Source: Bathymodiolus brooksi (taxonomy: Eukaryota; Mollusca; Bivalvia; Mytilida; Modiolidae). Taken from it: a stretch of DNA of 64,000 bases. Position numbers and translations under genes: made by a program. Location: NCBI GenBank assembly GCA_963680875.1, contig OY804579.1, positions 81,829,095-81,893,094 of the forward strand. Reading direction: 5' to 3'. Shown piece by piece: positions 10,301 through 21,672 of this stretch. Every line of letters begins with the position of its first letter. Position 1 is the first letter of the stretch. The notes under the pieces were generated by a model that saw only the letters and a list, made by a program, of their open reading frames with translations, had not been told where the DNA came from and searched no databases.

Positions 10301-10669
10301 TTTTTTTGTCTATATTAAGGTGTAGATCAATAAAAGATGCATACAATTAGACACCAATGTATTTATCGATTTAATACTTGCTACCCAGAAAGCTACATGC
10401 CAATTCACGGATACTTTGGGGGGAACTGTTATCCCCATAATTGAAGACTTATAGTGACTTATATTGTAAAAGCTCCACCAATAACCACAGATACAATTAT
10501 TATATGGAAAATAAAATGACATAATTAAAAACTTATGTGTGTGTGTTTAAAATGTTTGATGCCAAGATTTATTTATGGCACTTACAAGCGTTCTTAATTA
10601 GTGGAGCTAAAATTAAAAAAATAAACTACATTTTAATTGAAGTTTAACTAAAATTCCGTGAAAGAATAT

Positions 10670-10771
10670 ATGGTACATAGGTGTTACGTGAGATGAGCAG
10701 TCTCCTCCTGATATCAATTATTATGATATCAGGACGAGGCTGTTCATCTCATGTGACAGCTATGTACTATG
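10670..10771. repeat. Foldback hairpin (imperfect palindrome, about 100 bp)
   Basis: Arms of roughly 48 bp pair with few mismatches: ACATAGGTGTTACGTGAGAT on the left, ATCTCATGTGACAGCTATGT on the right, inner arm TCCTGATATCA, loop about 5 bp. In copy B (46,666-46,763) the loop is almost gone. It may be a hairpin MITE or encode a small-RNA precursor. Confidence 0.75.
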
Positions 10772-11322
10772 TTGTGAAATGGAATTACAATGAGCTCCTC
10801 GATCACCCCTTATACTAAGGAAATATACAATGGCGACATATAATTACCAGCAAAATCCATAGTGTATAAATGTATATTGAATTAGATGAAGAAATCAGAA
10901 GTTTCTTGAGAAATGATATATAATATTAAAAGAACATACCATTCTTGTGCCAAGCATATACTGACTGCCTATACATTCCTAAACCTTTCAGGCAAGTGGG
11001 GCGATTTCTAATAGCATACGGTAATATAAAGTGTCCCGGGTATGTATGACAGGCGATAGTCACAAATGTACAAATGCCAGATTTTACAAAAAGAAAATAG
11101 GGATTTACGTTGTAAATATCTTGTATGTCGCCCGAAAACTGGGATTTCCGATCGGAAAACCAGGTATTTCACGAAACATCAGATGACACGCAAAGTACTT
11201 GGTTACAATTGGCAAAATTCGACTCATTCAGTCTAAAGAAGTTGACGTAAACAATGACCTTTATTCTAGGATGCAAATCACATGGCATGTAAAATAAACT
11301 AGATAGCAGCTACTACCGAAAA
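10772..11322. other. Intergenic or intronic sequence, nothing recognised
   Basis: AT-rich sequence matched by copy B (46,764-47,314) with scattered substitutions and small indels. No ORF, splice pair or repeat family recognised. Confidence 0.4.
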
Positions 11323-11577
11323 GGGGACCGTCATTGTCGAGATCATAAGGTAGTTGGATTTATAACTTCCTTAGCAATCAGTGCCTATCTCCACTAAAGC
11401 TGTGAGTTTGAGCCCCGTATATGGCGAGGTGTACTCGATACAATATTATGTGATAAAGTTTGTCAGTGACTAGCGACAGGTCGGTGGTTTTCTCCGGGTG
11501 CTCTGGTTTCTTCTACTAATAAAACTGACCGCCACAATAATAACTGAAATATTGTTCAAAGTGGCGTCAAGCACCAT
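11323..11577 (+). mobile_element. V-SINE/RUDI-like SINE, full length
   Basis: Head with GGTAGTTGGATTTATAAC, box B-like GAGTTTGAGCCCC, V-type domain CTCCGGGTGCTCTGG and tail GTGGCGTCAAGCACC in order. Shared with copy B (47,315-47,570). Confidence 0.88.
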
Positions 11578-12121
11578 AAACCAACCAAACCAATTAAATA
11601 TTGAAAACAAATATAACAATCCCAATTTCAAATTTGCAAGCAATTTTGCTTTCATCATAATTGAGGACGACACTCTACTCATTTCAGTAAAATCAATTCA
11701 TCGTAAAATTGTCTCATTTCTTGAGAATTGCACACTCCTTTCATTTTGCTGCAAGAACTTGTAGCACACTGTAACTAGACCAACATATCTTTATGATTGA
11801 TTGGTTATTGATGGCACACAACCATAATTCAATATATAGCTATACCACCTTTACACATCATTATTGATTTATTGTTCTCAAACCATGAATGATTAAAATA
11901 AAAATTTAGATATCTAATGATATCTATACGACGAGTTTCTAGAATAACCCCCATCGGGTAGCTTCAAATTAGAAAGATTGACGCGCTATTCATTGTTATT
12001 TCATTACATCCTATTATTAAACAGTCATAAAAGAAATATTGAGGTGCATGTATGTGTTCGGAATTCATAGTTATTAAGAATATACATGTAACATTATTTT
12101 TCGCAGTGTCACATTTTTGTA

Positions 12122-12356
12122 TGGTGGTGTTCTGATCGCATGGTAGTTGGATTCACAACGACCTGTCCAGTCAGTACCTATCATCACTAAAGATGTGAGT
12201 TCGAATCCCGCTCATGGCGAGTTGCATTCGATACAATATTGTGTGATAAAGTTTGTCAATGACTTGCAGCAGGTCAGTGGTTTTCTCCTGTTTCCAACAA
12301 TAATACTGACTGCCACATTATAGCTGAAATATTGTTGAAAGTGGCGTTAAACACCA
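12122..12356 (+). mobile_element. V-SINE/RUDI-like SINE, full length
   Basis: Head, box B-like GAGTTCGAATCCC (12,188-12,200) and tail GTGGCGTTAAACACC are present; a short deletion lies in the V domain. Shared with copy B (48,112-48,350). Confidence 0.88.
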
Positions 12357-13129
12357 TATAACTCTAATCCTAACCCAACTATTATCAATGAGAATTAAAC
12401 GTGACATTAGATACTTTATATTATTTATTTCATCATCCTTATTTAAATTTTTGTTAATATAAATTATCGTAGCTTACCTTTCGTTTCGTTGAGAACCAGT
12501 TTTGTATATATTTCTGTACTAAAACTAATCATTAAGATCAACCATAACATCATGGATTAGAAAAAAAAGTATACAATGATTTGTAACAGGGAAAGTTTTT
12601 TTATTTTCTAAAAATTATCGCGGATGTCATTATATATTATCATATAATAATATTTTAAACTTTACTTCCTAGAGTCATTAAACGCATATCACAATAATAG
12701 TCCAATATCAAATACATTTAACATAGGAGACATCCCCGAGCTTCACGTACCCTCTACAACTGACACTAAAACAACTATTGTCGACAGTATAAAACCCCAG
12801 ATTTTATTTCCTCATTACAGAGATTATAATGAAATATGTGATTAAGGTACACAATTCTACAATAACTAATAATAATAATATTTACAGTATATAAATACAA
12901 AGAAACAAACCATATATATATCATAATATTATGCAGGACATAATACAAATTGAAAATTGAAATATAACCAAACTTTAAGGGATGATCTACTTCCTTTAAA
13001 ACAAATCAGAATGTTACAAATATTTTGGGACAAAATTTGACATATTATAACTAATTATGATTTTTTTTACAAAAATACGAATAAATAAATAAATACGTGT
13101 AATTTCAGTCTATGTAATATACAATACGG
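12357..13129. other. AT-rich stretch, probably LINE 3' region
   Basis: Very AT-rich with (AAT)n and (AAAT)n runs leading into the LINE fragment that follows. Near 12,725-12,825 it differs completely from copy B, which has an (ATTC)n microsatellite instead. Confidence 0.35.
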
Positions 13130-14400
13130 TTATATTCGGTGATGCAATATATAAGATGGTAACGAAGCAACTTTAGAAATCTCTCGTAGTCCAGTTCATT
13201 AATGTCAGTAGTAGGTTTTTCCCAAGTAGGACATGGTATCTTTGTTCGTTGTCGTATTGACTTATTTCAATATACAAGTCAAGGTTAAAATGTTCAATAA
13301 TCATATCCCACCAAGTTTTCTGTAGGAATTGGGCACCAGGTCAACTACAACAGGCATGAACAAATATGTCAGAAAACTGTCTGTTACATAGACACATATG
13401 CCTTTCGTGTTATTTGGGATGTCAGTCATAAGTTTCACAATAATGTTTTTTTAATATCCTGGAAGATTTCGGATATTTCCATACATTAGCAAGTTCAACA
13501 GATTTATGAATGTCTCTAAATCGAAGGAAATTATTGTCAGACGTTGTATGCAATGACCACTCGTTCGAGTGTGTTTCATTTACAGCACCATGAATGATAG
13601 ATTTCCATAACTGCTTTGGAGGGAAAATCCCTTGGAGTAAGTATTCTATTAGATAGTCGCTCAGTTCATAGTGGTATAAGATTCCAATGATATCTGGAAT
13701 AAATCCGAAATGTTTTGGAGAGTTGTCAGCAAAATACGAGAACAACCTGGTCATAAATATTCTTTTTGTTAGGAAATTATCATCTAGAGAACATAGTTTC
13801 TGTAAAAATAACAGTTTTCTAGTGTCAATGTAGGATAAAATAGGATGGATTCCAATTAAGCTTTGACACATGTCAGATCTTGTACGAGGTCTTAGATTTT
13901 GAATTCTTTTTACAATAAAATGTTGGAATGTATTAAGGTACGGTACGTTAGGTCTACTGATTTAAAATGGTTACACATTTAACAGCCGTATACGACAGTG
14001 GGTAAGACGACACATTTATATAATTTGTCTAACACGCATGGTTTTACCATTAATACCATTAATGGGAAAAAAGACATTTCAAACTTTTCTACAGGCATTA
14101 GTTGTTCGTTCTGTGGCTTTGAAACGAGAGTTCATTTCTATACCCAGATGACAACAGTTATCTGATGACGGTATTTCATCCTCGCCTATATGTCAATTAT
14201 ATATCAGGTTTTTCTCTCGTGGGTTTAGTGAGAACTGCAATATGTACGATTTGTTTTGCATTAAAGCGGAAACACCATTTTCGTGAATATTCACTGCAAA
14301 CATCGAGCATGGATTGTAGTGTTTTCGGTGACGTACTAATACATGACATATCATCAGCAAGTGAAGGGGCACAGGCATTAAATATTTATGTAAATCGATT
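13130..14400 (-). mobile_element. LINE fragment: end of RT and C-terminal region
   Basis: On the minus strand a LADDMSCIS motif (a YADD variant) near 14,360 is followed by SMLDVCSEYSRKWCFRFNAK, then a 149-codon frame (13,871-13,422) with IHPILSYIDTRKLLFLQKLC, IPDIIGILYHYELSDYL and VELANVWKYP, then C-terminal CNRQFSDIFVHACCS. This is the usual post-RT arrangement of CR1/L2-type LINEs, including a cysteine-rich end. Stops and frameshifts make it a relic. Shared with copy B (49,089-50,815), where it is locally rearranged. Confidence 0.8.
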
Positions 14401-14403
14401 GAT

Positions 14404-14465
14404 TGATTGATTGATTGATTGGTTGGTGTTTAGCGCCAACTTCATCAAAATTTCAGCTAAATGGA
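14404..14465 (-). repeat. (GATT)n microsatellite joined to a retroposon 3' tail
   Basis: Five to six GATT units followed by GGTGTTTAGCGCCAACTTCA, a variant of the SINE tail. Only the tail is present, so this is a severely 5'-truncated retroposon whose 3' end terminates in a microsatellite. Shared with copy B (50,811-50,878). Confidence 0.65.
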
Positions 14466-14809
14466 TTTTTCAGACGACTATTTAATATAGAAAGGGTCAA
14501 TAATGTGATGATATTATATCATATTCACGTATAATTAAACTGAAAATAATAGCTGAAGGATACGATGCAATTATGTTTTTGCAGTTTTGAAAAAAGAGGG
14601 TGGGGCTGTCCTGTCCTCGAGTACCTGTGGATACATATTGCTTTGCTACTGGCATAGAGGTTAAGAATAGCAAAGAGCATACTGAGAACTGACATGTTAT
14701 ATGAATATATGTCACACTAGTTATATATATATAGGCTTAATGAGATGTGAAAGTACATCTATGTATTAAATTACAAACATTAAAAGGGGGGAGTAATGCT
14801 TAGGGTTAT

Positions 14810-15060
14810 GGTGTTTAACGCCACTTTCAACAATATTACATTTATATCGTGGCTGTCAGCCTTATTGGTGGAGGAAACCGGAGTACCCGCAGAAAAACAC
14901 CGACCTGCCAAAAGTCACTGACAAACTTTATCACAAAGTGTTGTATCAAGTACACCTCGCCTTAGCGGAAATCGAATTCACAACGTTAGTGGTGGTAGGC
15001 ACTGATTACATAGGTAGTTCTAAAATCCAACAACCATACGCTCATGACCACGATGGCCCC
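14810..15060 (-). mobile_element. V-SINE/RUDI-like SINE, full length
   Basis: From GGTGTTTAACGCCACTTTC to CACGATGGCCCC. Shared with copy B (51,222-51,473). It lies immediately downstream of the transmembrane exon region. Confidence 0.88.
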
Positions 15061-15865
15061 TAAAAACAAAAACAAACAACCATACCTCCAAAAAAAAAAA
15101 CAACAACAACAAAACAAAGAAAAACATTAATTTAAGTACTCTGCACTGTAATATCCTTTAGTAAAATTATTATTTTCCATGATTAGATAACGAATGGTTT
15201 ATAAAAGAATTCATTCTTTCAATAAAATAAGTGAAAATATTTTCAATGTGGGTTCTGAATCATAATATATGTGACACGACGGATGCCATTAGTTGTTGTC
15301 ATAATCCAGTTTGAGATTAGTATGTCACAACTTACTCATTTTTCTTATAATCCAGAGTACAATGAAATAATTTACTCATAATATGCTATATTCCACAGTA
15401 GATTGGTCTGGCATACACTCGGTTCTGATATCAGCATTTTTACCTCTTTTTTTTTTTTTTTTTTTTTTTATCTCATTCCGTAAAATTTAACTCTGTTGCA
15501 ATAACTATTTATCACTTGGTTGTGCTTGTGCACAGTTAGTAAATGTTATAAAGTCCGTTTGACTTCTATAAATCTTCAGATTTCTAATAAAAAAAATCCA
15601 TGCTTGCTAATATATGATATATACGAACTCTGACAATTAATTTCAAAATGTTTGGTCCATTATTAAAAAGGTTACCCATTAGGTCTCTATGCTAATTATA
15701 TTTACTAATGTGTAAAAATCTGGAAATAGTTCGTGGTAGTAGTGCTACTATCAAGAGGGATCGATAATAAGAAATCTATCTAATGAGACCAGTCAATATA
15801 AAAATGTACTTTTCTTTAAAATAAAATATGATAACCGTGTCAAAAATTGCCAAGGAGATGGCTTG
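15061..15865. other. Downstream flank of the transmembrane exon
   Basis: A-rich linker after the SINE, a poly(T) run at 15,448-15,470 and otherwise unrecognised AT-rich sequence. Copy B has a 108-bp MITE here (51,612-51,719) that copy A lacks. Confidence 0.4.
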
Positions 15866-16131
15866 TTAGATGCGTGGTAAAATATCCGGTAATATAATAA
15901 ATAACATAACAGACACAAGAAGGATAACTCCAGTTATACCGATAGATACAGAAGACGGTCGATTGTCAGTCGCACTAGTTTTAGTTCGCAAGAATGACGA
16001 CTTATTTCGATGATCGATACTAAGTATAGAATGAAGGTTGTTTAATCTGTCTCGGAGTTCTTTTTGGCTCATAACAGTTGATGAATTGGTACAGATACAT
16101 TTGGAACACTCTCTATATTGTACACTAACAC
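15866..16131 (-). CDS. Last exon of a single-pass membrane protein (copy A)
   Basis: 266-bp terminal exon, acceptor TTTCTTTCAG, ending in a stop at 15,866. It encodes about 88 residues: a CSKCICTNSSTVMS segment, a short amphipathic stretch KELRDRLNNLHSILSIDHR, the juxtamembrane KTSATDNRPSS, and a hydrophobic helix IGITGVILLVSVMLFIILP close to the C terminus. I recognise this arrangement (Cys cluster, heptad-like segment, S/D-N/D-RPS, TM) from an expanded family of uncharacterised bivalve membrane proteins; no formal name is known to me. Upstream exons could not be identified in the 5 kb of repeats behind it. Copy B (52,305-52,570) is intact with about 16 base differences. Confidence 0.65.
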
Positions 16132-16169
16132 CTGAAAGAAACAAGGTAAATATAGGTCATTAAGATAAT

Positions 16170-16372
16170 TGTAAGACAGGTTTGAAGATATCAAAGGGGG
16201 TAGATAAAGCCGTAAATCGAAGAACAGACAATACAGTGTCCCTATTATCTACAAAATGCACAGAAAAGATTGAGGAACAGGAACCCAATTGAAAACAGGG
16301 GAGGAACTTCGGACGGGTAAGTAGCTCCTGCTCCACTAGTGGTACCAGTCGTAAGACACATATATTCCGCAA
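16170..16372 (-). repeat. R-family repeat, minus strand
   Basis: Runs from GATATCAAAGGGGGTAGATA to CTGCTCCACTAGTGGTACCA. With the next copy it forms an inverted pair. Shared with copy B (52,608-52,810). Confidence 0.75.
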
Positions 16373-16375
16373 CGG

Positions 16376-16590
16376 TGGAGCAGGAACTGCTTACCCTTCC
16401 GGGGCACCTGAGTTAACCCCTTATTTTTAGTGGGGTTCGTGTTACTCGATCTTTTATTTTATATGCATGTTTTGTAGATCGTTGTTTTTCCTTTTGTACT
16501 CCCCCCCCCCCCCATTGTGTTGTCTGTTCTTCTTCGATATACGGATTCTGATTGCCCCTTTGGTATTTTCAAACTCTTCTTTGAATTAGT
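16376..16590 (+). repeat. R-family repeat, plus strand
   Basis: Starts GGAGCAGGAACTGCTTACCC and ends ACGGATTCTGATTGCCCC; contains a C14 run at 16,501-16,514. Matched in copy B at 52,985-53,205, though the sequence joining the two R copies differs. Confidence 0.8.
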
Positions 16591-17130
16591 GTACCCGATG
16601 CTTTTCTGGAATAGCCTTAATCATGTACATTCATAGTCAACTAATGAATGAGTTTTAAACTGCATTGACAGGCAAATACTGTGAACTTGAACGAAATAAT
16701 AAAAAGGAAAATAATCAAAATAAGCAAATTGTAATTTCTTCCATCCATGATTTGAATATACAACCACTAGAACAGAGAATAATTGTATATTTCACCTTTT
16801 TGGTACCATGTGACACGAAAAAAAAGTTTGTTTTCGGTGAATATGCTAACATTATTATCATACAAAAATGTACATTGGTCCGAACACACACTATGTACTG
16901 TGAACTATGAAGTTGTTTAAAAAGTTATCATCATGAATACATGATACGACTGAAAATTGCTCACTTGTCACAAGGACATATACACAGCCACTACTTGACA
17001 TTAAACACAATTTACAATTCATTGATAAATTCCTTAGAGATGAAAACATCCGTCTTTGTTATATTGTTGATGCCAGCAACCATAATATGTAGATAGCTAC
17101 AGAACCGTAGCTCTTATGTTTTTGCTTTGT
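16591..17130. other. Copy A-specific segment
   Basis: About 540 bp not matched in copy B, which has an unrelated stretch of about 100 bp (53,228-53,320). It ends in a short inverted repeat, CCGTAGCTCT (17,107) against AGAGCTACGG (17,141). Confidence 0.45.
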
Positions 17131-18430
17131 TGTGACCATAGAGCTACGGATGTCACCCGTTTGTAAACTTGAAGAATTCTGAATCTAACTGAGGTCAGGC
17201 CATCTAATAAAAGAAAACTAGACATAAAAAAAAATCATGACCGATTACTGGACAATTGAAATAAAAGGCATACATTTTATTTAGTTGGTAAGCTTCTGAC
17301 AATTTTTTGTGATGTCCAACGATGCACCTGCCAAGTTTTCTTTTATTAAATATGCTAATTATTCTGTGCAGACCTGCAATGTCATGGTCGCTCCACAATG
17401 GAAGTCGAATATTTCTGGGGACGTCACAATAGTATGGTTTAGTGAAGTATGATCGTCTGCTCTCCAATAGATTATACGGCGCAGAAACTATTAGGTAGGT
17501 CTCCATCCATAAATACCGCAAAGGTCAAGCGAACACCGTATACGAAAAAATGAACTGATTTGTTTACATATTTGCCGAAAAATGCATTAGAAGCCTTCTC
17601 TTTATTATATAACAGTGACACTATTTTTTCCATATTGACCCTACATTTTATTCATTGAACGTCTAGTGCCTGTGGTCTTATCGAATTTGACGTTCAAAGG
17701 TCACTTCCTGTTTACATCAGAAACGACAGGTAACTTAATTGTTCTAGAGCCTTTCACTATGCCCACGCGATACGATTCAAAATTTAATAATGTATTAATA
17801 ATGAGAGACATTGCCAAATACTTCAAAGGCAATGAAGTCTTCAATATTCGATTCCTGTTCCAAGTAAAAAATTACCTGAAGTTCCAAAACTAAAATCGAA
17901 GTACTGTGACCGAATAGACACGAAGCAGATTACGCAGTATGAAATCGATAGTAATACCCATCTTCTCGGCGAAACAGCCATCTGCACAGTGGTCATGTTT
18001 CCAATTTTGACATTTCTATTTCCTAACCAGGGACATACAATCATTACGTATAGAATCGAATATTTGTTATTCCCCATGGACTGCATTGATATCAATTTCT
18101 CTGTCATCATTTCATCAGATATCTACGACTGGGTCAATACCTCTGCTGGTGGAGTATTAGTCCCCGAGAGTATCATCCGCCCAGTAGTCAGTGCTTCGGC
18201 ACTGACATGGTTTATTATATATATTTATTACTGAAAATTTACAGTTCCTAAATAATGTAATTATTTATTAATAAAACTAAGGTTCTCCTCCCTCAGGCAT
18301 ACGTGACCTTAGCCGATTATTATTTGGCTTTTCAATCTTTCGATTTTGTCCGTACCTGATGAAGGTTATTCCAGAAACGTGTTGTGCGCACTACATTTGA
18401 TATCTACGTTTTTATAATTCAGACTTATTA
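17131..18430. repeat. Composite dispersed repeat with coding remnants
   Basis: Shared with copy B (53,325-54,570). A minus-strand frame of 105 codons (17,521-17,204; SRRSYFTKPYYCDVPRNI, IFNKRKLGRCIVGHHKK) and plus-strand frames (17,666-17,893) stay open in both copies but lack recognised domains. The distal part contains DWVNTSAGGVLVPESII in one plus frame and the phrase ACCTGATGAAGGTTATTCCA, both recurrent in bivalve repeats. Retroelement remnants are the best explanation. Confidence 0.45.
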
Positions 18431-18609
18431 TACAGGGCTTAGAAGCCGTGAAGGAGCTTTATCACATTTTTAACCTTTTAGAACTTCCCAGAAACTTTTA
18501 ACTTTATTAGTAGTGTTAATCTTGAATTTGTTTTAATTTAGCCGCACTTCCCTTTTTCTTGATCGCCTCTCAAACTTTAAATTTACGACGGGGTTAGGGT
18601 TATGGTTAT

Positions 18610-18699
18610 GGTGTTTAACGCCACTTTCAACAATATGTCAGCTATATCGTGGCGGTCAGTTTTATTGGTGAAGGAAACCGAAGTACCTGAAGAAAACCA
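18610..18699 (-). mobile_element. V-SINE/RUDI-like SINE, tail half only
   Basis: Tail and V-type domain without tRNA head. The preceding GGGTTAGGGTTATGG accompanies SINE tails here and is not a telomeric array. Shared with copy B (54,786-54,876). Confidence 0.8.
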
Positions 18700-18789
18700 A
18701 TTAAGCATACGAAGTTTATACACATTCGATAAGCATTGCCCAGTTTCGCTATCATAATTCTGTGTTTTATCGTTAATTCTTTTCAAACG

Positions 18790-19245
18790 ATTTAATCTCT
18801 TTCTTTGATTAATTTATCAATTTCCTTGTCTCAAAAACTTTAAAAATGTTCACCTTTCTAAATTTCCCAATAACGTCTAAAACAGTCTCGTTGATGGCAT
18901 TTTTCCATATTGACCAGGCTAATTTTACATCAGAAGTATTCTGGTTATTAAATTTAACCTTCTCAAACTTGTTTTTTATGCATTCCTGAAACATAGACCA
19001 ATCGGTTTCCTCGTTTAGTTTCCATTAAAACTTGGGAGAGCATTTACTACCCTTTTGTTTTCCTTTTGTATAGGACTTGTATTGAATACGATTTGCATAA
19101 TGACATGGTCGCTATGAATATCGAATAATCCAAACTTGTCGATAATAACACGTTTTACACCTTTACAAATGTCATTTGATAACAGTACATAGTTGATCAC
19201 AGACATTTGATAATTAAGGATGCGCATAAAGAACCCATTTACAAT
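18790..19245 (-). mobile_element. LINE remnant: endonuclease end and linker
   Basis: Minus-strand frames carry NYVLLSNDICKGVKRVIID, HSDHVIMQIVFNTS (the SDH of AP-endonucleases) and, in the next frame, WSIWKNAINETVLDVIG. This matches the end of the endonuclease and start of the RT linker of a CR1/L2-like LINE. Broken by stops. Shared with copy B (54,912-55,420). Confidence 0.6.
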
Positions 19246-19246
19246 A

Positions 19247-19492
19247 AGGGGCAGTGGTGGCAGTGATCGTACAGTAGTAGGATTCACAACTACCTATGCA
19301 ATCAGTGCATATCACCACTGATGTTGTGAGTTCGAATCTCAATCAGGGCGAGGTGTAAAACATTATGCGATAAAGTTTGTCAGTGACTTGCGACAGGTCG
19401 GTGGTTTTCTCCGGGTCCTCCGGTTTTCTCCACCAATAACAATGACCACCACGATATAACTGAAATATTGTTGAAAGTGGCGTTAAACACCA
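19247..19492 (+). mobile_element. V-SINE/RUDI-like SINE, full length
   Basis: Full order from head (GTGATCGTACAGTAGTAGG) to tail (GTGGCGTTAAACACC). In copy B (55,424-55,705) the same SINE is split by a 52-bp MITE-like insertion and its tail is shortened. Confidence 0.88.
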
Positions 19493-19519
19493 TCAAACAA
19501 ATTGGTTTTTTCGTTTGTT

Positions 19520-19900
19520 TTATACCGATACTTTGCAGGAATGATATGTGGTCTTCAAAAACAACATTCCTCTCTTCGTTCAGATTCAACATCCAATATG
19601 ACCACCACATGACATAGTGGTTTCTGATAAGATGATGAATGAAGAAAATCTTGGAAACCAGGAAAGGGAGTGGGTCGGGTAACTGAAAACATGACACTTT
19701 TTCTTTTGGCCTACTATGAACAAAATGCAGACTAAGTTTGATTTGGCGGAGTTTAATCCTACTCATTGTTGAAAAATGAGCCCAGAATGTAGAATGTTCA
19801 TTTCCATGCTTTGATATTCCTTTCATTTGGCCAATTCTTTTCATAAATGTTACAAAGTTTATATGCACAAAATTCAAACAAAGCTTCATATTTGGGATGT
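19520..19900 (-). other. Conserved open frame of unknown nature
   Basis: A minus-strand frame of about 120 codons (PKEKVSCFQLPDPLPFLVSK, MWWSYWMLNLNEERNVVF) stays open in copy B (56,103-55,747) with few changes. No domain recognised. It lies next to LINE remnants and may belong to the same dead element. Confidence 0.35.
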
Positions 19901-20446
19901 TGGCCTCACATGTTGTTTGATAAGACGCATATGATTGCCAAGGTATGATTCTATCAAACTTGATTTGTAGTGATTAAATAGCACATTGATTCAGTTGTGA
20001 AAAGTAAAAGGGAACACCTATTTGTATACTAGGTGAGCAATTCAGGCTCCTGGAAGCCTATGTTTGTTTTCTATAAGGTTGATTAATTGAGTTCAACAAT
20101 TCACAACAAATGTAAAACTTTATGCATAAATGAGGGAAGAATAAGATAAATGTGGCAGCAACTTTCACTGCCACTGGACAAGTATAGTAAATAAGGATTG
20201 GGACAATAACAAAAAAGCATTGTGTAGCAGCTACAATGGATCTCTATTTCAAAATCTACAAAAGTGGTCTTTAGCGTACAATAGTCGTGGCACTTTCAAT
20301 ACCCTATGGTGCTGTGTATCTTTGTGGACTGAACCACTGGGACTGTACACATCTGCTCAACCACATGTAAAAATAGGAACATCGTATATATTTCTATTGT
20401 GATATTGCTCATAAAATATGAAATTGAAGTCTTATACCTTTTAATA

Positions 20447-20521
20447 CTCCCGTTTCCTCCACCAATAAAACTGACCGCTACGATAGAACGGAAATATTGG
20501 TGAAAGTGGCGTTAAACACCA
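20447..20521 (+). mobile_element. SINE 3' tail fragment
   Basis: CGTTTCCTCCACCAATAAAA through GTGGCGTTAAACACCATCC. Shared with copy B (56,716-56,793). Confidence 0.8.
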
Positions 20522-21346
20522 TCCACCCCCATACACTTAAATTGTGCTAATAAAAACCTATAATAAACAACCAGTCCATGACATTGCCAATTGAATACGA
20601 AGGGAAAATAATATATATATTACACTACGATAGGAAAACATATTTGTTCGCTTGATGTACTTTGCTGACAAATGACCAAGGTTGCTCCTTGTACCAATGT
20701 TTCCAGACAAAAAAAGTTGGTATCAGCAGGGTAATTATCCTATAGTGAAAACAACGTACTTATTTTATTGTATATTTTTTTTATTGAAAAGGTTAAGATG
20801 TACTGTTGGTGTATTGAAATATAAATTTATATTAAAATCTTAGTTTAAAAATGATAAATATATATAATGGAACATTTCTTTATATTTCGACTTTCATATA
20901 AGTACTATTTTGTTTATGTAAAACAGACAGGATGTCTTTTAAATCTAGATAAAACAATTCCTATCAGTATTTTTGATAGTTTTCAATATCAAATTGTTGT
21001 AGTAAGTCGATACTTATAAACTAAACTTTCAATAGTAATAATTTTTGCATATTTATGTTAATAAAACCAAAACATTCTGAAATCATGGCATATTCTTCAC
21101 ACAAATAGTAGAACATATGCTTAGGAAAACAGCGAAGTAAGTTGAATATATGTACAAATTTTTGGTTTGTATTTAAAATGTCCATGTTAAAAGTGTTCTA
21201 TAAAGTGTTTAACATTTAAGAGTTATTTTTATTTAATTCCAAATTAATTTACCATAATATACACAATATTCATGATATATTTGTACAAAACAACTGAAGA
21301 ATATTGAAGCCATAAACACTATGGCCCCAACAAGCTATTGTCAATG
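20522..21346. other. Downstream flank of the gene 2 terminal exon
   Basis: AT-rich, conserved with copy B (56,794-57,622). It probably contains the 3' UTR of gene 2; no single polyadenylation signal stands out among many AATAAA-like strings. Confidence 0.35.
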
Positions 21347-21523
21347 TTAATCAATTTGTTCTATTTGGACTTCTTCATATATATCATGAGATAATTCTTC
21401 CATGCCAACAATGTCGTGATGCTGACCCCAGGCTTCTACATAATCGACACGTGCTAATGTTGCAGCGTGTTTGTTAGTGATGTGCTTGTTGGAAGAACGT
21501 TTGCGAATCGCTTGCTTGATCTT
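21347..21523 (-). CDS. Gene 2 (copy A), terminal exon: cytoplasmic tail
   Basis: 177-bp terminal exon, phase 0, acceptor TTTGATTTCAG. It encodes 58 residues: basic start KIKQAIRKRSSNKHITNK, then acidic, ending ELSHDIYEEVQIEQID. By comparison with copy B, where a transmembrane exon precedes it (58,730-58,803), this is a cytoplasmic tail. YEEV resembles an SH2-binding tyrosine motif; it is not a canonical ITIM because Asp, not I/V/L/S, lies at position -2. Copy B has 9 extra codons in the middle. In copy A no transmembrane exon is visible: the region that should hold it is replaced by tandem repeats and the gap. Confidence 0.65.
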   Translation of the reverse strand, partial: KIKQAIRKRSSNKHITNKHAATLARVDYVEAWGQHHDIVGMEELSHDIYEEVQIEQID

Positions 21524-21599
21524 CTGAAATCAAATATAATACAAAGTGACTTTATTGCACTATTATTTGTTCGGAAGAAAGTGTCATTGCATAATTATG

Positions 21600-21672
21600 A
21601 GTGAGTGAGTGAGTGAGTGAGTGGTTGTTGTTTAACACCAACTCGACAATTTTTCAGCTATATCATGGCGAA
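21600..21672 (-). repeat. (GTGA)n microsatellite joined to a retroposon tail
   Basis: Five to six GTGA units followed by GTTTAACACCAACTCGACAA, a tail related to the SINE tail. Copy B has fewer units (57,901-57,960). Confidence 0.65.

Noticed and set aside
14165..14410. 81-codon plus-strand ORF conserved in both copies
   Set aside because: It is antisense to the LINE RT segment with LADDMSCIS; conservation reflects recent duplication.
18591..18612. Telomere-like TTAGGG-type motif
   Set aside because: Only one or two GGTTAGGGTTATGG units, always next to the SINE tail; not an array.
20220..20402. 60-codon plus-strand ORF with W/C-rich sequence
   Set aside because: Not open in copy B at the same place, no splice signals, no recognised domain.
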